Made by a program: the position numbers and the translations under genes. Under the pieces are notes generated by a model that was given only the letters and a program-made list of their open reading frames with translations, was not told where the DNA came from and made no database searches. Below are positions 17,211 through 25,739 of a DNA stretch of 33,277 nt, one piece after another (position 1 is the stretch's first letter; each line of letters begins with the position of its first letter). This stretch comes from Phycisphaerales bacterium UBA5793 (GTDB lineage: Bacteria; Planctomycetota; Phycisphaerae; Phycisphaerales; UBA5793): the NCBI GenBank assembly GCA_002418285.1, contig DIDT01000033.1, positions 1 through 33,277 of the forward strand. The letters are read 5' to 3'.

Positions 17211-18704
17211 TTACCATGGAAACCGACCCGCCGCCGTCAGAAACCGGTATTGTGGGCACGTGCCTGCCTGCTTTTCGGCGTCTGAGCAGCCCTCGTCGGT
17301 CGTATACCCAACGAAGTTGACAACGCTGTATCCGAACGTACCAAAACTGTTGGGAACCAGTTGAGGCGACGCGTTTCGGTTGGCCCCTTCATACAGGTAC
17401 TGTCCGGATGTTGTTGCCGCGTAGGGCGCAAAGAGGATGCCAAAGCTCCTCCACTCACCGGCGATGCCGTTGAGTTCCGTCTGCACCGCCGAGGCAAGAT
17501 CAGCTTCCCTCGTGGTCGATTGCCAGTTGATGCTGGCATCGCCTGCCAAGTCGAAGAGGCGTTCGCGTGTGCTGTACCTCAGCACGGAGCTACTGACGAC
17601 TTGCTTGAGCGCATACTGGAATCCTCGTGTGGAGTCGTCAACCAACCGGTCTTTCCATTTCGCCATGGCCTGGATGAGTGTGTCCAGTGAATCTGCACTG
17701 GGGATCGCGGTCCCCGTCTCGGCAGAAGTGCTGCCCCCCGTCACGGCCACCATCGGTGTGCAGATGTCGCGAAGGAACGCGACCGCTTCGTACAAGCCGG
17801 CGGCTCGACTGGCCTGAGCGTTGTAGGTGAGGTAGGCCAGAAGCGGATCACTGGAGGCGAGCGCAACCGGATGCACGTATTCGGATGCCAACCCGGCGTC
17901 GACGAGTGCCTCCGGCAGATTCCACAGCTCTTGGGAAAACCGGATCGCGACAACAAGAAGATAGGTGATCAATTGTGACTGGGTGAGCGACAAGACCTGA
18001 ACCCCGTGATCATCCTGCTGCCCCGGGTCCGTCTTGCGAAAGGGAAGAGTGTCCACGCCCGTCGGAAGCGCCGCCTTGCTCCAACCAATTGCGCTCATGT
18101 TCTGCTCCCAGCGGGCGACGGCGGTCGTCCAGTCATAGAGCGCTTCAAATGTCGTGGCGCTAGATCCGAATACGGAATCGAGACCAAAGCCCCAAATACC
18201 AATCCAAGTCAGGCGCCACGCCCGTTCAGCATCGGCCTGCCAGGCACTTCCGTGGGTGCCTCCCTTGGCTGGGTCTCGGATCCAGTCGAGGTGCTCAAGC
18301 GCCGCATCAAACCGATGGGATGCATCATTGGGGTCGAGCCTGACGTTTCGCGTTCGAGCGCCTTCGATTTGCCAGAGCAATCCGAGCAGGAGCGGGTCGA
18401 CGCTTCTGGCATGATCAAACCCCGCGTTGTGTTGGCTGCACGCATCAAACACCGCGGCCACATCATCATCGCTGAAGCGGATGCGCGAGAGCATCGTCGC
18501 GGCGTCATCCACCTCGACCACGGCGTAGGCCTCAACCGGAGTCGCTTCGACTTCAGGTTCCGTCGCCATCGCCGGGGCGATCGCGTCGGTGTCGCCTTCC
18601 GCCGCGGGATCCGTCACGGTATCCCCGGCTTCCGTCGGCGCTTCAGCCAATGCGTCACCGGGAAGCACATCGTCTTCTGTCGCGGTTGGGAGCGGGTCAC
18701 TCAC
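17211..18704 (-). CDS. Unrecognised 497-aa protein, acidic N-terminus
   Basis: Not recognised. The start is placed at GTG 18704, where GAGGAG lies about 7 nt upstream and the gene overlaps the stop of the preceding gene by 8 nt; the frame itself is open further upstream. The first 70-90 residues are acidic and Ala/Thr/Pro-rich and look unstructured. The rest is a mostly helical globular part rich in Trp (LEHLDWIRDPAKGG, RAWRLTWIGIWGFGLDSVFG, LYDWTTAVARWEQNM). The C-terminus has GQYLYEGANRNASPQ and two cysteines near the end. No signal peptide. Coupling to the 608-aa protein suggests that the two act together. Confidence 0.7.
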   Translation of the reverse strand: MSDPLPTATEDDVLPGDALAEAPTEAGDTVTDPAAEGDTDAIAPAMATEPEVEATPVEAYAVVEVDDAATMLSRIRFSDDDVAAVFDACSQHNAGFDHARSVDPLLLGLLWQIEGARTRNVRLDPNDASHRFDAALEHLDWIRDPAKGGTHGSAWQADAERAWRLTWIGIWGFGLDSVFGSSATTFEALYDWTTAVARWEQNMSAIGWSKAALPTGVDTLPFRKTDPGQQDDHGVQVLSLTQSQLITYLLVVAIRFSQELWNLPEALVDAGLASEYVHPVALASSDPLLAYLTYNAQASRAAGLYEAVAFLRDICTPMVAVTGGSTSAETGTAIPSADSLDTLIQAMAKWKDRLVDDSTRGFQYALKQVVSSSVLRYSTRERLFDLAGDASINWQSTTREADLASAVQTELNGIAGEWRSFGILFAPYAATTSGQYLYEGANRNASPQLVPNSFGTFGYSVVNFVGYTTDEGCSDAEKQAGTCPQYRFLTAAGRFPW

Positions 18705-20523
18705 CACCGCTCTCCTCATCCGACGGCTCGCCGAAGACGGTGTCGTACACGGCGCCCTTGGCCGCATCTCCAGCTTCAGCAATCGTCAAGCCGAGTTTGA
18801 TCTTTGCAATCTCAGCGTCCTTCTGGTCGTTCTCCAATGTCTTGGCCCGTACGGACTGATCCTGGAGTCCATGGGAGTACGTATCGAGGGCATCGCCCTG
18901 CCCGAGCAGTGCCTCCACGATGACGCCTTCAGTGCGCAGTACGTTGGAGTTCGCCGCCAGGATAATGCCTGGCACAATGATGCTCGTGCCGGTTGCTTCA
19001 TTGCGGTAGGTGGACGTCATTTCCACCTTGGCTCGCAAATACGACGCCAGAGCCGTGCCATCCGGCGCTGTCAGTTGTCGCTCTTCCACAAACGCATAGT
19101 GGTCACCACGGTAATCAAAAATGTGGGAAAGTTCGTCGATAATGCGCTGGCGTACCTCGGTTCGACGATCTTCGACGACGAACTCTTCGAGCAGGGAATC
19201 CAGTTCCGGCAGCGTGACTTCCCGTTTTGACTCGTTGTAGCCGTTGAAGAACGCGATGCGCACATCCACCAGGTGGAGGATGGAGATGAACTCCTGGTTC
19301 ATTTGGCGCGTCACAAAGTTCAACGTGCGACCAACGTTGATGTTCTTGATTTCGCGCGTGATCGACGTTTCCTCCTCCTCGGTCGTCTTCACCTCGTAGC
19401 TCGTCTCCACCTGCACTTCTCTCTTGGCGGAAGCGGTCATCGCATGCTTTTCAACGGCGCTTGAGACGTTCTTGGCAAACTCCTCACGCGTCGAGTTCGT
19501 ACCTCCTGATACGCCTCCCGAGACGTCGGCGCTTCCCCATCCCCAACTGGCTTTGGCCTCAGCCTCAGCGTGGTATTCGAAACTCTTCTCTTTGGATTCT
19601 GTACTGGTCTGTTCCTGTTCGAGCGAACTCTCGAATTCAGAGGAGCTCTCCGAAGTAAACGAATCCAGAATGCTCGAGGAACTCTGGTAGTCTGATTCGG
19701 ACTTCCGAAAGGTGCGGACGCTGATGGTCGTGCTCTCGCCTGGAAGCAGCGAGAAGCTGCGGAGCGTGCGTCCAGCACCGTACGTGCCGAGGTACGAGGA
19801 AAGCCGATAGGTTTCGACGATCAACAGACGCGGCGTCGCTGTTGTTGGCTCGTTGATGACGGCATAGTCCAGCTCACCGTAGAGTGTTTGATAGATCACT
19901 TGCTTCTTGCCTGCGGCCTCGAACGATTGCAGTTCGCTGGTGCTTAAGGCGGCCATCCGCGCGGTGATCGGCGCCGTGCTGACCACCTGCGTCGTACCAT
20001 TTGCCGCCTTCAACCACGTCACCGAGTTACGACGCGTGCGCAGCGCCAGCGAGAGCGATCCGGACGCATCAATCTGGCTGCCTGATGACAATCCTCGAGT
20101 CGTGCGCTTTAAGCTGATGGTCTCGATCGTCGGTTCAGAGGTGCCGGGATTGGTGTCGGTATCGTCGGGGACCGTCGGATCTGTGGGAAGTCCTCCGGGA
20201 ATACGTCCCGGTCCCCCCGGGGGATCGTCGGTCGGTGGATCGATGGGTGTCCCTGGAGTGTCGCCGCCCGAGCCACCGGACGATCCCGGAACGAACAAGC
20301 CTTGGCCGACGTTATTCCACTTGTCAAAACTGTACAGATCCCCAGAAGTCGAGTCGTCCGACTTGGGAACTTCCTTGGCCTTCGAGGTGAAGTAGGCCGA
20401 CGAAAAGTTCAGCTCAATGAAGTTCCGACCCGCATAGCGCGTGGGTTCCGGCACGTTGTAACTGATAATGGGCGCCGTGCCACCTTCTTCCAGCGCGATC
20501 AACGGTGCTGACTCATCTGCCAT
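18697..20523 (-). CDS. Unrecognised 608-aa protein with Pro/Gly linker and amphipathic segment
   Basis: The family is not named here, although the conserved-looking core suggests a real family. ATG at 20523 has AAGGAG 7 nt upstream; an upstream in-frame ATG at 20547 is less likely. A short N-terminal part is followed by a Pro/Gly/Asp-rich linker (about 78-132). A beta-rich domain (about 133-270) ends in GTYGAGRTLRSFSLLPGEST. A Ser/Glu-rich stretch (about 275-315) leads to an alternating-polarity segment with WGWG (about 316-342). A helical region follows (NINVGRTLNFVTRQMNQEF, HLVDVRIAFFNGY), then a C-terminal helical tail. No signal peptide or lipobox is seen. The alternating segment could be a membrane-inserting beta hairpin; this is speculation. 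Confidence 0.75.
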   Translation of the reverse strand: MADESAPLIALEEGGTAPIISYNVPEPTRYAGRNFIELNFSSAYFTSKAKEVPKSDDSTSGDLYSFDKWNNVGQGLFVPGSSGGSGGDTPGTPIDPPTDDPPGGPGRIPGGLPTDPTVPDDTDTNPGTSEPTIETISLKRTTRGLSSGSQIDASGSLSLALRTRRNSVTWLKAANGTTQVVSTAPITARMAALSTSELQSFEAAGKKQVIYQTLYGELDYAVINEPTTATPRLLIVETYRLSSYLGTYGAGRTLRSFSLLPGESTTISVRTFRKSESDYQSSSSILDSFTSESSSEFESSLEQEQTSTESKEKSFEYHAEAEAKASWGWGSADVSGGVSGGTNSTREEFAKNVSSAVEKHAMTASAKREVQVETSYEVKTTEEEETSITREIKNINVGRTLNFVTRQMNQEFISILHLVDVRIAFFNGYNESKREVTLPELDSLLEEFVVEDRRTEVRQRIIDELSHIFDYRGDHYAFVEERQLTAPDGTALASYLRAKVEMTSTYRNEATGTSIIVPGIILAANSNVLRTEGVIVEALLGQGDALDTYSHGLQDQSVRAKTLENDQKDAEIAKIKLGLTIAEAGDAAKGAVYDTVFGEPSDEESGGE

Positions 20524-20860
20524 GGCAAACTCCTTTCCGCGATCCATTCCTCTGAATCATGACCTGCAGTTAACTGCCTGCTGTGCCGCGTTCCGATCCT
20601 GACCAGGAGATTCGAATGGCGGTGCATCTCATACTGAATCGAAGGCTCCAAGAGGGAGCGAAGACAAAGGGACTTGGTGCTATGAGCTCCACCTCGTCGA
20701 GCTCGCCACGATACCCGACACGCTGTCGCTAATCTTGATGGGCCAAGTACCCAGAGACTTGCATGACACAGTCGAGCACGTCGGTTTTCCACAAGCGTCC
20801 TGACGGCGCGTAGCGGTATGCTGCCTCGACGCTCAACTTGCCGGTTTGCCACCGCGTGTC
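20524..20860. other. Gap upstream of the 608-aa protein gene
   Basis: No gene is seen in 337 nt. A 12-bp perfect palindrome, GCAGTTAACTGC, lies at 20566-20577, 43 nt upstream of the start codon on the - strand, where a repressor could block transcription. Palindromes of this size arise several times by chance in 33 kb. The gap probably carries a promoter for the two-gene unit 20523-17211, but no convincing -35/-10 pair was found. Confidence 0.4.
20566..20577. promoter_or_regulatory. 12-bp palindrome, possible operator
   Basis: GCAGTTAACTGC is a perfect palindrome placed 43 nt before the 608-aa gene start. Regulatory role is inferred from location only. Confidence 0.25.
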
Positions 20861-22060
20861 TCACGAGCCGCTCCCACGCGATTGCGAGTCGTATCCCAAC
20901 AGTCGGATTTCTTGAGCCAGTCGCTCTTCGGTGACGCGGTCTCCGTCAAAAAGCGCAACGATGCGTCCCGTCGACTCATCGCCACGTACCGGCCGCTTCA
21001 CGCCCTGAAGGCGGGCCAGTGCGGCAGCGAGTTTTTTCAACGCATCAGTTCGCGGGCCAACGTCCTTGGGAAGTTCCGTGACGATCCGATCGAATTCTTC
21101 AAGCGGTGCTTCCGATTCAGCCACGATCGTCGCTGGGATGAGCACCTTCATGGCCGCCAGAAGGCGTTGAGCCATGCCGGAAATCAACTGTTCGCCTGAC
21201 TTCAGGAACATCCCGACAAATAGAGAGCCAATCGGTAACAACAGCGCCTGGTCCTTGGCATACTTGCGCATAACCAGGAAGAGGACGAGATTGAAGAGCA
21301 CCGCTTCCCCAAGTCGAAATCCCAGGCCGGCCCAGAAGATCGAATAGTCGAATCGCTCCCGATCTGGACTGCGCAGCTTCGACCACAGCGATGTCGAGAA
21401 GTAGAAGAGTGCACCCAGCACGGCGACACTGGAAGACACGACCAGTAGCATGACGACCAACACCGCTTCGCCTTGCGTTTTCCCAAAGAGCTGAAAGAGG
21501 TCCCTTCGAAACGGGGTGTCATCCTCGGGCCTTTCGGGTGTGCTCTCAGGTGAAGGTGCAGGGTTGGCCAGCGGCGCCCCGCTTTGGAGGAGCGGGGTGC
21601 TGGATCCGGCGAGCACCGGCTCTCGACCAAGTGACCAGGCGAATCCGGCCATCACGACATGATTGAGCAGCGCTACGGTCAGCAGGGCGGCGCCCAAACC
21701 CACCAAGTGCATGCCATAGAGCAGCTCGCTGCGCTTCGGCTCCGGTTCGGCGTCCGGGTTATGTACTTTGAGGAAGGGCACAACCGTTCGGTACGCCAAG
21801 TACGCTCCGCAAAGTGCGAGCAGCGAACCGATGCCCAATGTGGCCCAGAGCGCTTTCTGAGGGATCGGAGGGCGTCCCATTGCCGTTGGCATGACCCAAT
21901 ACGTAAAACCTACGCTCGCCAAGAGAATCCCGACGGCCACAAGTAGCGCACCTAGTCCCAGCCACACACGGAAGCCAACGAACTGCGTCGGCGCCTTCTC
22001 CACGGCGCGCGGATCAACAGTTGCGTGTGTACCTTCTACATCAGGCGCTGTTTCATCCAT
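20861..22060 (-). CDS. Multi-pass membrane protein of unknown function
   Basis: 399 aa; not recognised. AGGGA precedes the ATG. Five to six membrane helices are visible: about 30-55 (LGALLVAVGILLASVGFTYW), 70-92, 114-138, 196-222 (VLVVMLLVVSSSVAVLGALF), 240-265 and possibly 272-290. A Pro/Ser/Glu-rich loop separates the third and fourth helices. The last 100 residues are soluble and helical, ending in a small domain (GRIVALFDGDRVTEERLAQE). It lies in a row of - strand genes for a lipoprotein, a helical protein and large soluble proteins and could anchor them at the inner membrane. Confidence 0.75.
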   Translation of the reverse strand: MDETAPDVEGTHATVDPRAVEKAPTQFVGFRVWLGLGALLVAVGILLASVGFTYWVMPTAMGRPPIPQKALWATLGIGSLLALCGAYLAYRTVVPFLKVHNPDAEPEPKRSELLYGMHLVGLGAALLTVALLNHVVMAGFAWSLGREPVLAGSSTPLLQSGAPLANPAPSPESTPERPEDDTPFRRDLFQLFGKTQGEAVLVVMLLVVSSSVAVLGALFYFSTSLWSKLRSPDRERFDYSIFWAGLGFRLGEAVLFNLVLFLVMRKYAKDQALLLPIGSLFVGMFLKSGEQLISGMAQRLLAAMKVLIPATIVAESEAPLEEFDRIVTELPKDVGPRTDALKKLAAALARLQGVKRPVRGDESTGRIVALFDGDRVTEERLAQEIRLLGYDSQSRGSGS

Positions 22061-22240
22061 CGCTTAATCCCTGCGAATCGGTTTTCGGTTCATCAGATGC
22101 ATCAACGCTCGCCGGTCGTCGGGGCCGATGCGAACGCACGCAGCACTCAACTGCTCCACGAAGCGTTGTGCCCATCGGCTCATGAAAGCACCCCACGTGC
22201 TGTGCAATGAGGCGGTCATCCGCGCGAGAACTAAGGTACC

Positions 22241-22279
22241 AACGCAGGTGCGTTTGCGAGCGCTTGGCCTGCCTGCGTT
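22241..22279 (-). terminator. Stem-loop at the end of the nuclease gene
   Basis: AACGCAGG (22241-22248) and CCTGCGTT (22272-22279) form an 8-bp perfect stem that overlaps the stop codon of the endonuclease gene. There is no U-rich tail, so efficient intrinsic termination is doubtful. Confidence 0.25.
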
Positions 22280-23843
22280 AGGGAAATGACTGGCCCGCAT
22301 TGGGTGCTCCTCGACTGGCTGGCGACGGCCCATCCCATGTAAAAGCGCCGCGGTGGTTTCCCTGTCCGCGGCGTTGGAGTGCCTGTCCGACCGGGGTGGC
22401 CGCCGTCTCTTCGATCTCGATGTCCATTGACTCGCCGCCGTCTGCCAGGCCATCGGTGGCGGTGAAGCGACCCTCGTAGCTCAGCAACTCGACGAGGCGA
22501 TGACTCGGATCTATCAATGCCAGTCCATCCGCTGGCCCATTTTGCAGACGAGGGAAATCGAACGCCAATACGCCGAAACCATGCTCCTGATCAGGTATGG
22601 AGCCTCTGAGTGCGATCGCGTCGTACACCTTGCCCCCATTACCGTTGTAACCGATCAGCTGCCACCCGGAGAGATCGAGACCGGCAGGGCCTGCGATTTC
22701 GACGAACTCATTTGCGTCTTCGCCAGCGTTGTCGTAGTGCAGTTCGTTAATCCAGGGTTCCACAGATACCACGGCTGCCGGCGAATCGATCCCGTACACC
22801 ACATTGATCCACTCCGGGTGATCGACGAACGGATTCCGATTGCCCTGAAACAGATACACGACGGAGTTGCGCCGCCGCTCGAGATCGTCCACCGGATCAT
22901 CATCGTTCCACTTCAACAGCACCGACTTCAATCCCATGAACGCACTGCCTCCCACAGAGGCCGCATCAACGGTCGTGATCTGCGAGGGGTCGTCGGTGAG
23001 TTGCAGATCAGCCTCGGTCTCGCGTTGGTCGGGCGAGCTCTCGTAACGAACGTCCAGGTACATCAGCGCCCGGGCCACATCGCCCCGACGACCGATCCAC
23101 GTTTGCCAAATCGTTGCAAATGAGTAGTTCGCCGTATCCTCCTCGGCTCCATGGGCGCCGCCTCGCCGGAGGTTCTCCACAGTTGGCTTGCGCACTTCCG
23201 CCGCGGGAGACTCTTCGCCGTAGGGTTTATTGCTCCGTGAGCCGTTGTAGCTCGAGTAGGCCGCGAACAGGTGATGGCAATCGCTGTAGGCCGGGTTGCT
23301 GGTCGCATTCGTCGGAAACCCAAGCGACTTCGGCCATGAGTGCTCCCGATCGTACTTGAAGCCACCCGGCGGACCACTGAGTTGTCGCGCAAAGGTGGCA
23401 TTCATGTAGATATCGAGCACCGACTGCGGCGCCTCCGGATGCGCATCGGCCAGCGCAATGATGTCCCAGGTGTCGACGTGGTGATTTGACTCTCCAGGCT
23501 TGGAACTGTGTGTATACGGAAAGACGCGATGATTGCGAATCCGCGCATGCAGCGATGAGCGCAGGATTGTGGCGGTGGATGCATCCACAGACTCGTAGTA
23601 GTGCGCGGGTGGCGCCAGCGGGATGGCCCAGTACTCGAGCTCATCGATCTGATGCCACGTCTCCTCCGGCGACATGTCCAAGAACACATCGTAGGACACC
23701 GGCACAATCGACGGATCGCGAGAGACCGGCGCACTCAGTGCCTGTCCTGAAGCGCCCCGAAAGCTCAGCAAGAGGCCCATCGTCGCGACTGCAACCAACA
23801 GCACCCATCGCCGGCCTGGCCATGTATTACAATATGCCTTCAT
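22278..23843 (-). CDS. Secreted endonuclease I family nuclease with lamin-tail domain
   Basis: 521 aa. Likely a secreted, non-specific DNA/RNA-cleaving enzyme. A signal peptide covers about 1-34 (WVLLVAVATMGLLLSF, GASGQA). The Endonuclease_1 (EndA/NucM) domain follows, with the metal and active-site pattern REHSWPKSLG at 166-175, SDCHHLF at 187-193, NGSRSNKPYG at 200-209 and RGDVARALMYLDVRY near 253-267. After KWNDDDPVDDLERRRN and GNRNPFVDHPEW, a lamin-tail domain (about 362-500; INELHYDNAGEDANEFVEI, LDLSGWQLIGYNG) completes the protein, a pairing common in secreted nucleases. ATG at 23843 with GAGAGTG upstream is preferred over 23882, because it puts the signal peptide at the N-terminus. It is a good candidate T2SS substrate, since the system is encoded in the same window. 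Confidence 0.9.
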   Translation of the reverse strand: MKAYCNTWPGRRWVLLVAVATMGLLLSFRGASGQALSAPVSRDPSIVPVSYDVFLDMSPEETWHQIDELEYWAIPLAPPAHYYESVDASTATILRSSLHARIRNHRVFPYTHSSKPGESNHHVDTWDIIALADAHPEAPQSVLDIYMNATFARQLSGPPGGFKYDREHSWPKSLGFPTNATSNPAYSDCHHLFAAYSSYNGSRSNKPYGEESPAAEVRKPTVENLRRGGAHGAEEDTANYSFATIWQTWIGRRGDVARALMYLDVRYESSPDQRETEADLQLTDDPSQITTVDAASVGGSAFMGLKSVLLKWNDDDPVDDLERRRNSVVYLFQGNRNPFVDHPEWINVVYGIDSPAAVVSVEPWINELHYDNAGEDANEFVEIAGPAGLDLSGWQLIGYNGNGGKVYDAIALRGSIPDQEHGFGVLAFDFPRLQNGPADGLALIDPSHRLVELLSYEGRFTATDGLADGGESMDIEIEETAATPVGQALQRRGQGNHRGAFTWDGPSPASRGAPNAGQSFP

Positions 23844-24279
23844 GTTGCACTCTCCGATCCGTGCTGCCGTGGATCTCTCCATAGTCTAAGCCACCGAACA
23901 CAGCAAGTCTCGCCAACTATACAGCCTCAACTGCATAGTTGTCCGGCGAACACCTATGTGGTTTGTGTTACCCATGCGCCATGCCTCCAGCACGCTTGGG
24001 TCGCGCAGTCACGGCAGCGGCAAACGGTGCACACGACACTACTTACAAAACACACTGGCGCCCTCGGGTCGATGGACGACGACATGCCAGACGCAGGGTC
24101 ACCGAAGACGCCACGCGCTACGCCGGGGTCGGCTGCCCTCGCATGGGGTTCGCCGCGAGCGTGCGCACGCCAGGTCAACGCACCGTGGACGTTCCCGGCC
24201 GTCGGAGATGCTCCGGCTTTCGGTGAGCTTCTGGAGAATGAGCGACCGCCAGTCCGACATCACGCTCGGCAGGCCGGCT
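23844..24279. other. Gap upstream of the nuclease gene
   Basis: No gene is seen in 436 nt; open frames on both strands give low-complexity translations. The stretch holds an imperfect hairpin-forming pair of the CATAGTTG motif at 23914-23941, about 70 nt before the nuclease start, and so probably the nuclease promoter. Confidence 0.45.
23914..23941. promoter_or_regulatory. Inverted pair of CATAGTTG motifs, operator-like dyad
   Basis: CAACTATACAG (23914-23924) and CTGCATAGTTG (23931-23941) pair at 10 of 11 positions around the 6-nt loop CCTCAA. Both arms belong to the motif family found before other genes in this window. The dyad lies about 70-100 nt upstream of the nuclease start. It has no T-run and is far from any stop codon of the upstream gene, so an operator is likelier than a terminator. 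Confidence 0.45.
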
Positions 24280-24642
24280 CTAGGCCAGAGCATCGAGCAC
24301 CTTACGCGCCACCTTGACCGCGTCGTCGAGGTAGCGCGAGGCGTCGATGATTTTCCTGACCACATTCATCTTCTTCTTGATGTCAGCGACGGCAGATTTG
24401 AAACTCTCGGTCGCACCCTCGAGCTGGCGCTGCGCCGTGCTGGCGGCCATTCCCCAGTCATCCATGGCGCGGCCGAGGAGGGAGTCGATTTCAAGCGCCA
24501 ATCGTTGGTTCGCCTCCCAAACTCGGTCGGCATCCTCTTCGGGATGTTTGACGCGAAGCTCCATTTCGAGCTTCTGGCCATTCTGGTGCAGTCGCTGCAG
24601 CACTGCGATGACACGCAGCTTCTCGTTGAGTTTCCAGGCCAT
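24280..24642 (-). CDS. Small all-helical protein of unknown function
   Basis: 120 aa; not recognised. GGAG lies 8 nt before the ATG at 24642 (an ATG two codons earlier at 24648 is too close to it). The sequence is almost wholly amphipathic helix: RVIAVLQRLHQNGQKLEMEL, NQRLALEIDSLLGRAMDDW, FKSAVADIKKKMNVVRKIID and DDAVKVARKVLDALA. There is no signal peptide or membrane segment. It begins 26 nt after the lipoprotein gene, so the two are likely co-transcribed and may interact. Confidence 0.7.
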   Translation of the reverse strand: MAWKLNEKLRVIAVLQRLHQNGQKLEMELRVKHPEEDADRVWEANQRLALEIDSLLGRAMDDWGMAASTAQRQLEGATESFKSAVADIKKKMNVVRKIIDASRYLDDAVKVARKVLDALA

Positions 24643-24668
24643 GGGCATGTCTCCACTGGAAGTGCGAA

Positions 24669-25736
24669 CTACTTCATGTCACTACCTTCGCTCTCACAAA
24701 GTTCCTCATACACTTTGTGAAGTCGCTTCCCCGCGTCATACAGGTCACGAACGGACGGCGATCGGTCGCCAGATTCTCGAAGCTCTTGGGCCAGGGCCGC
24801 GTGGGTGATCGGCAGGGCGCCGTAGGCGCGTTCAAGCGTATCGAGCATTTGCAGTTCCAGCGTGAACCGCTCATTCAAACTGATAAGGGCTTGTATACCC
24901 GCTAGGCGAGTGGCGGGCGTCGCATGTGCATCGTCCGACCGTCCATCTCGGGTTCTTCCCAATGCGGCATACGTGGCTTCCTGCGCTAAGGGGTCATACT
25001 CATGCCATAGTGCTTGCCCGAGGATGTGTACTCCCTGTAGTCCAAGCGCCGATGCCCCTTCGATGGCGGATTGGTGCTCGCGCAGCAGGCTGGTAATGAG
25101 CGCCTGTCGCTGCTGCTCGACAACCACTCGGGTGGCTTCCACGGTGAGGGTCGAGAACAGCGCGAAACCGTCCACGGGAAAGGGCTTCTCCCGAACCACG
25201 AGTTCAGTCAATCCGAGCTCATGTCCTGCAGCCCGGAGATTGGCGTTGAGCGAATGACGGAGTTCATCGAAGGCGGCCGGGTCGACCAGCTGCGGATCTG
25301 CCAACAGGCCCATTGCCGCACCATACTCCACCAGAGCTGTGTTGAGCGAGTACAACGCTCGCCGGAATCGCTCGACTTTGAGGTGGAGCAGTTCGTGATC
25401 ACTCCTCCACGTCGACGGGTCATCCATTTCCTCTCCGCTCTCTGGATCGGTCGCCCGCCCCATCTCGAGCTTGAGGCCGAGGATGGCATCCGTCGCACCA
25501 GGAGCGTTGGATCCCAAGGCACGCAGCTCCCGATCACGAGACCAGGTGCCAAGCAATCGGGCTGCTTCGTCGGTTCCGAGGCGGAGTTCGCTTGCGGAGG
25601 TCGAGAAGCGCGCAAATGGCTCCGTACGAACGGCGTCGACACAGCCAGTGGCGACGAGTGTGACCAGGAGCATTCCGTGCCATAACCGCACTGGTCGTGA
25701 CGGCCTCAGGTCCAGTAGATGTCGTAGATCGTACAT
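24669..25736 (-). CDS. Helical lipoprotein of unknown function
   Basis: 355 aa; not recognised. Lipoprotein signal with lipobox VATGC (Cys32), after a long N-region. The mature part is almost entirely helical and charged (HELLHLKVERFRRALYSLNTALVEYGAAMG, QRQALITSLLREHQSAIEGASALG, RFTLELQMLDTLERAYGALP), suggesting a long bundle or an extended periplasmic rod. ATG at 25736 is supported by GGAG 9 nt upstream and gives the compact signal; the frame is open to 25790. The start codon sits within a copy of the recurring GTACATAGT motif on the other strand. It heads the - strand cluster. Confidence 0.75.
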   Translation of the reverse strand: MYDLRHLLDLRPSRPVRLWHGMLLVTLVATGCVDAVRTEPFARFSTSASELRLGTDEAARLLGTWSRDRELRALGSNAPGATDAILGLKLEMGRATDPESGEEMDDPSTWRSDHELLHLKVERFRRALYSLNTALVEYGAAMGLLADPQLVDPAAFDELRHSLNANLRAAGHELGLTELVVREKPFPVDGFALFSTLTVEATRVVVEQQRQALITSLLREHQSAIEGASALGLQGVHILGQALWHEYDPLAQEATYAALGRTRDGRSDDAHATPATRLAGIQALISLNERFTLELQMLDTLERAYGALPITHAALAQELRESGDRSPSVRDLYDAGKRLHKVYEELCESEGSDMK

Positions 25737-25739
25737 AGT
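25731..25739 (+). repeat. GTACATAGT motif copy, at the lipoprotein start
   Basis: Exact GTACATAGT on the + strand. On the - strand it reads ACTATGTAC and contains the ATG start of the lipoprotein gene. If it is an operator, a bound protein would cover the translation start region. Confidence 0.45.

Noticed and set aside
18006..18800. 264-aa open frame on the + strand opposite the 497-aa protein
   Set aside because: Arginine/histidine-rich shadow translation of a real - strand gene; no start signal.
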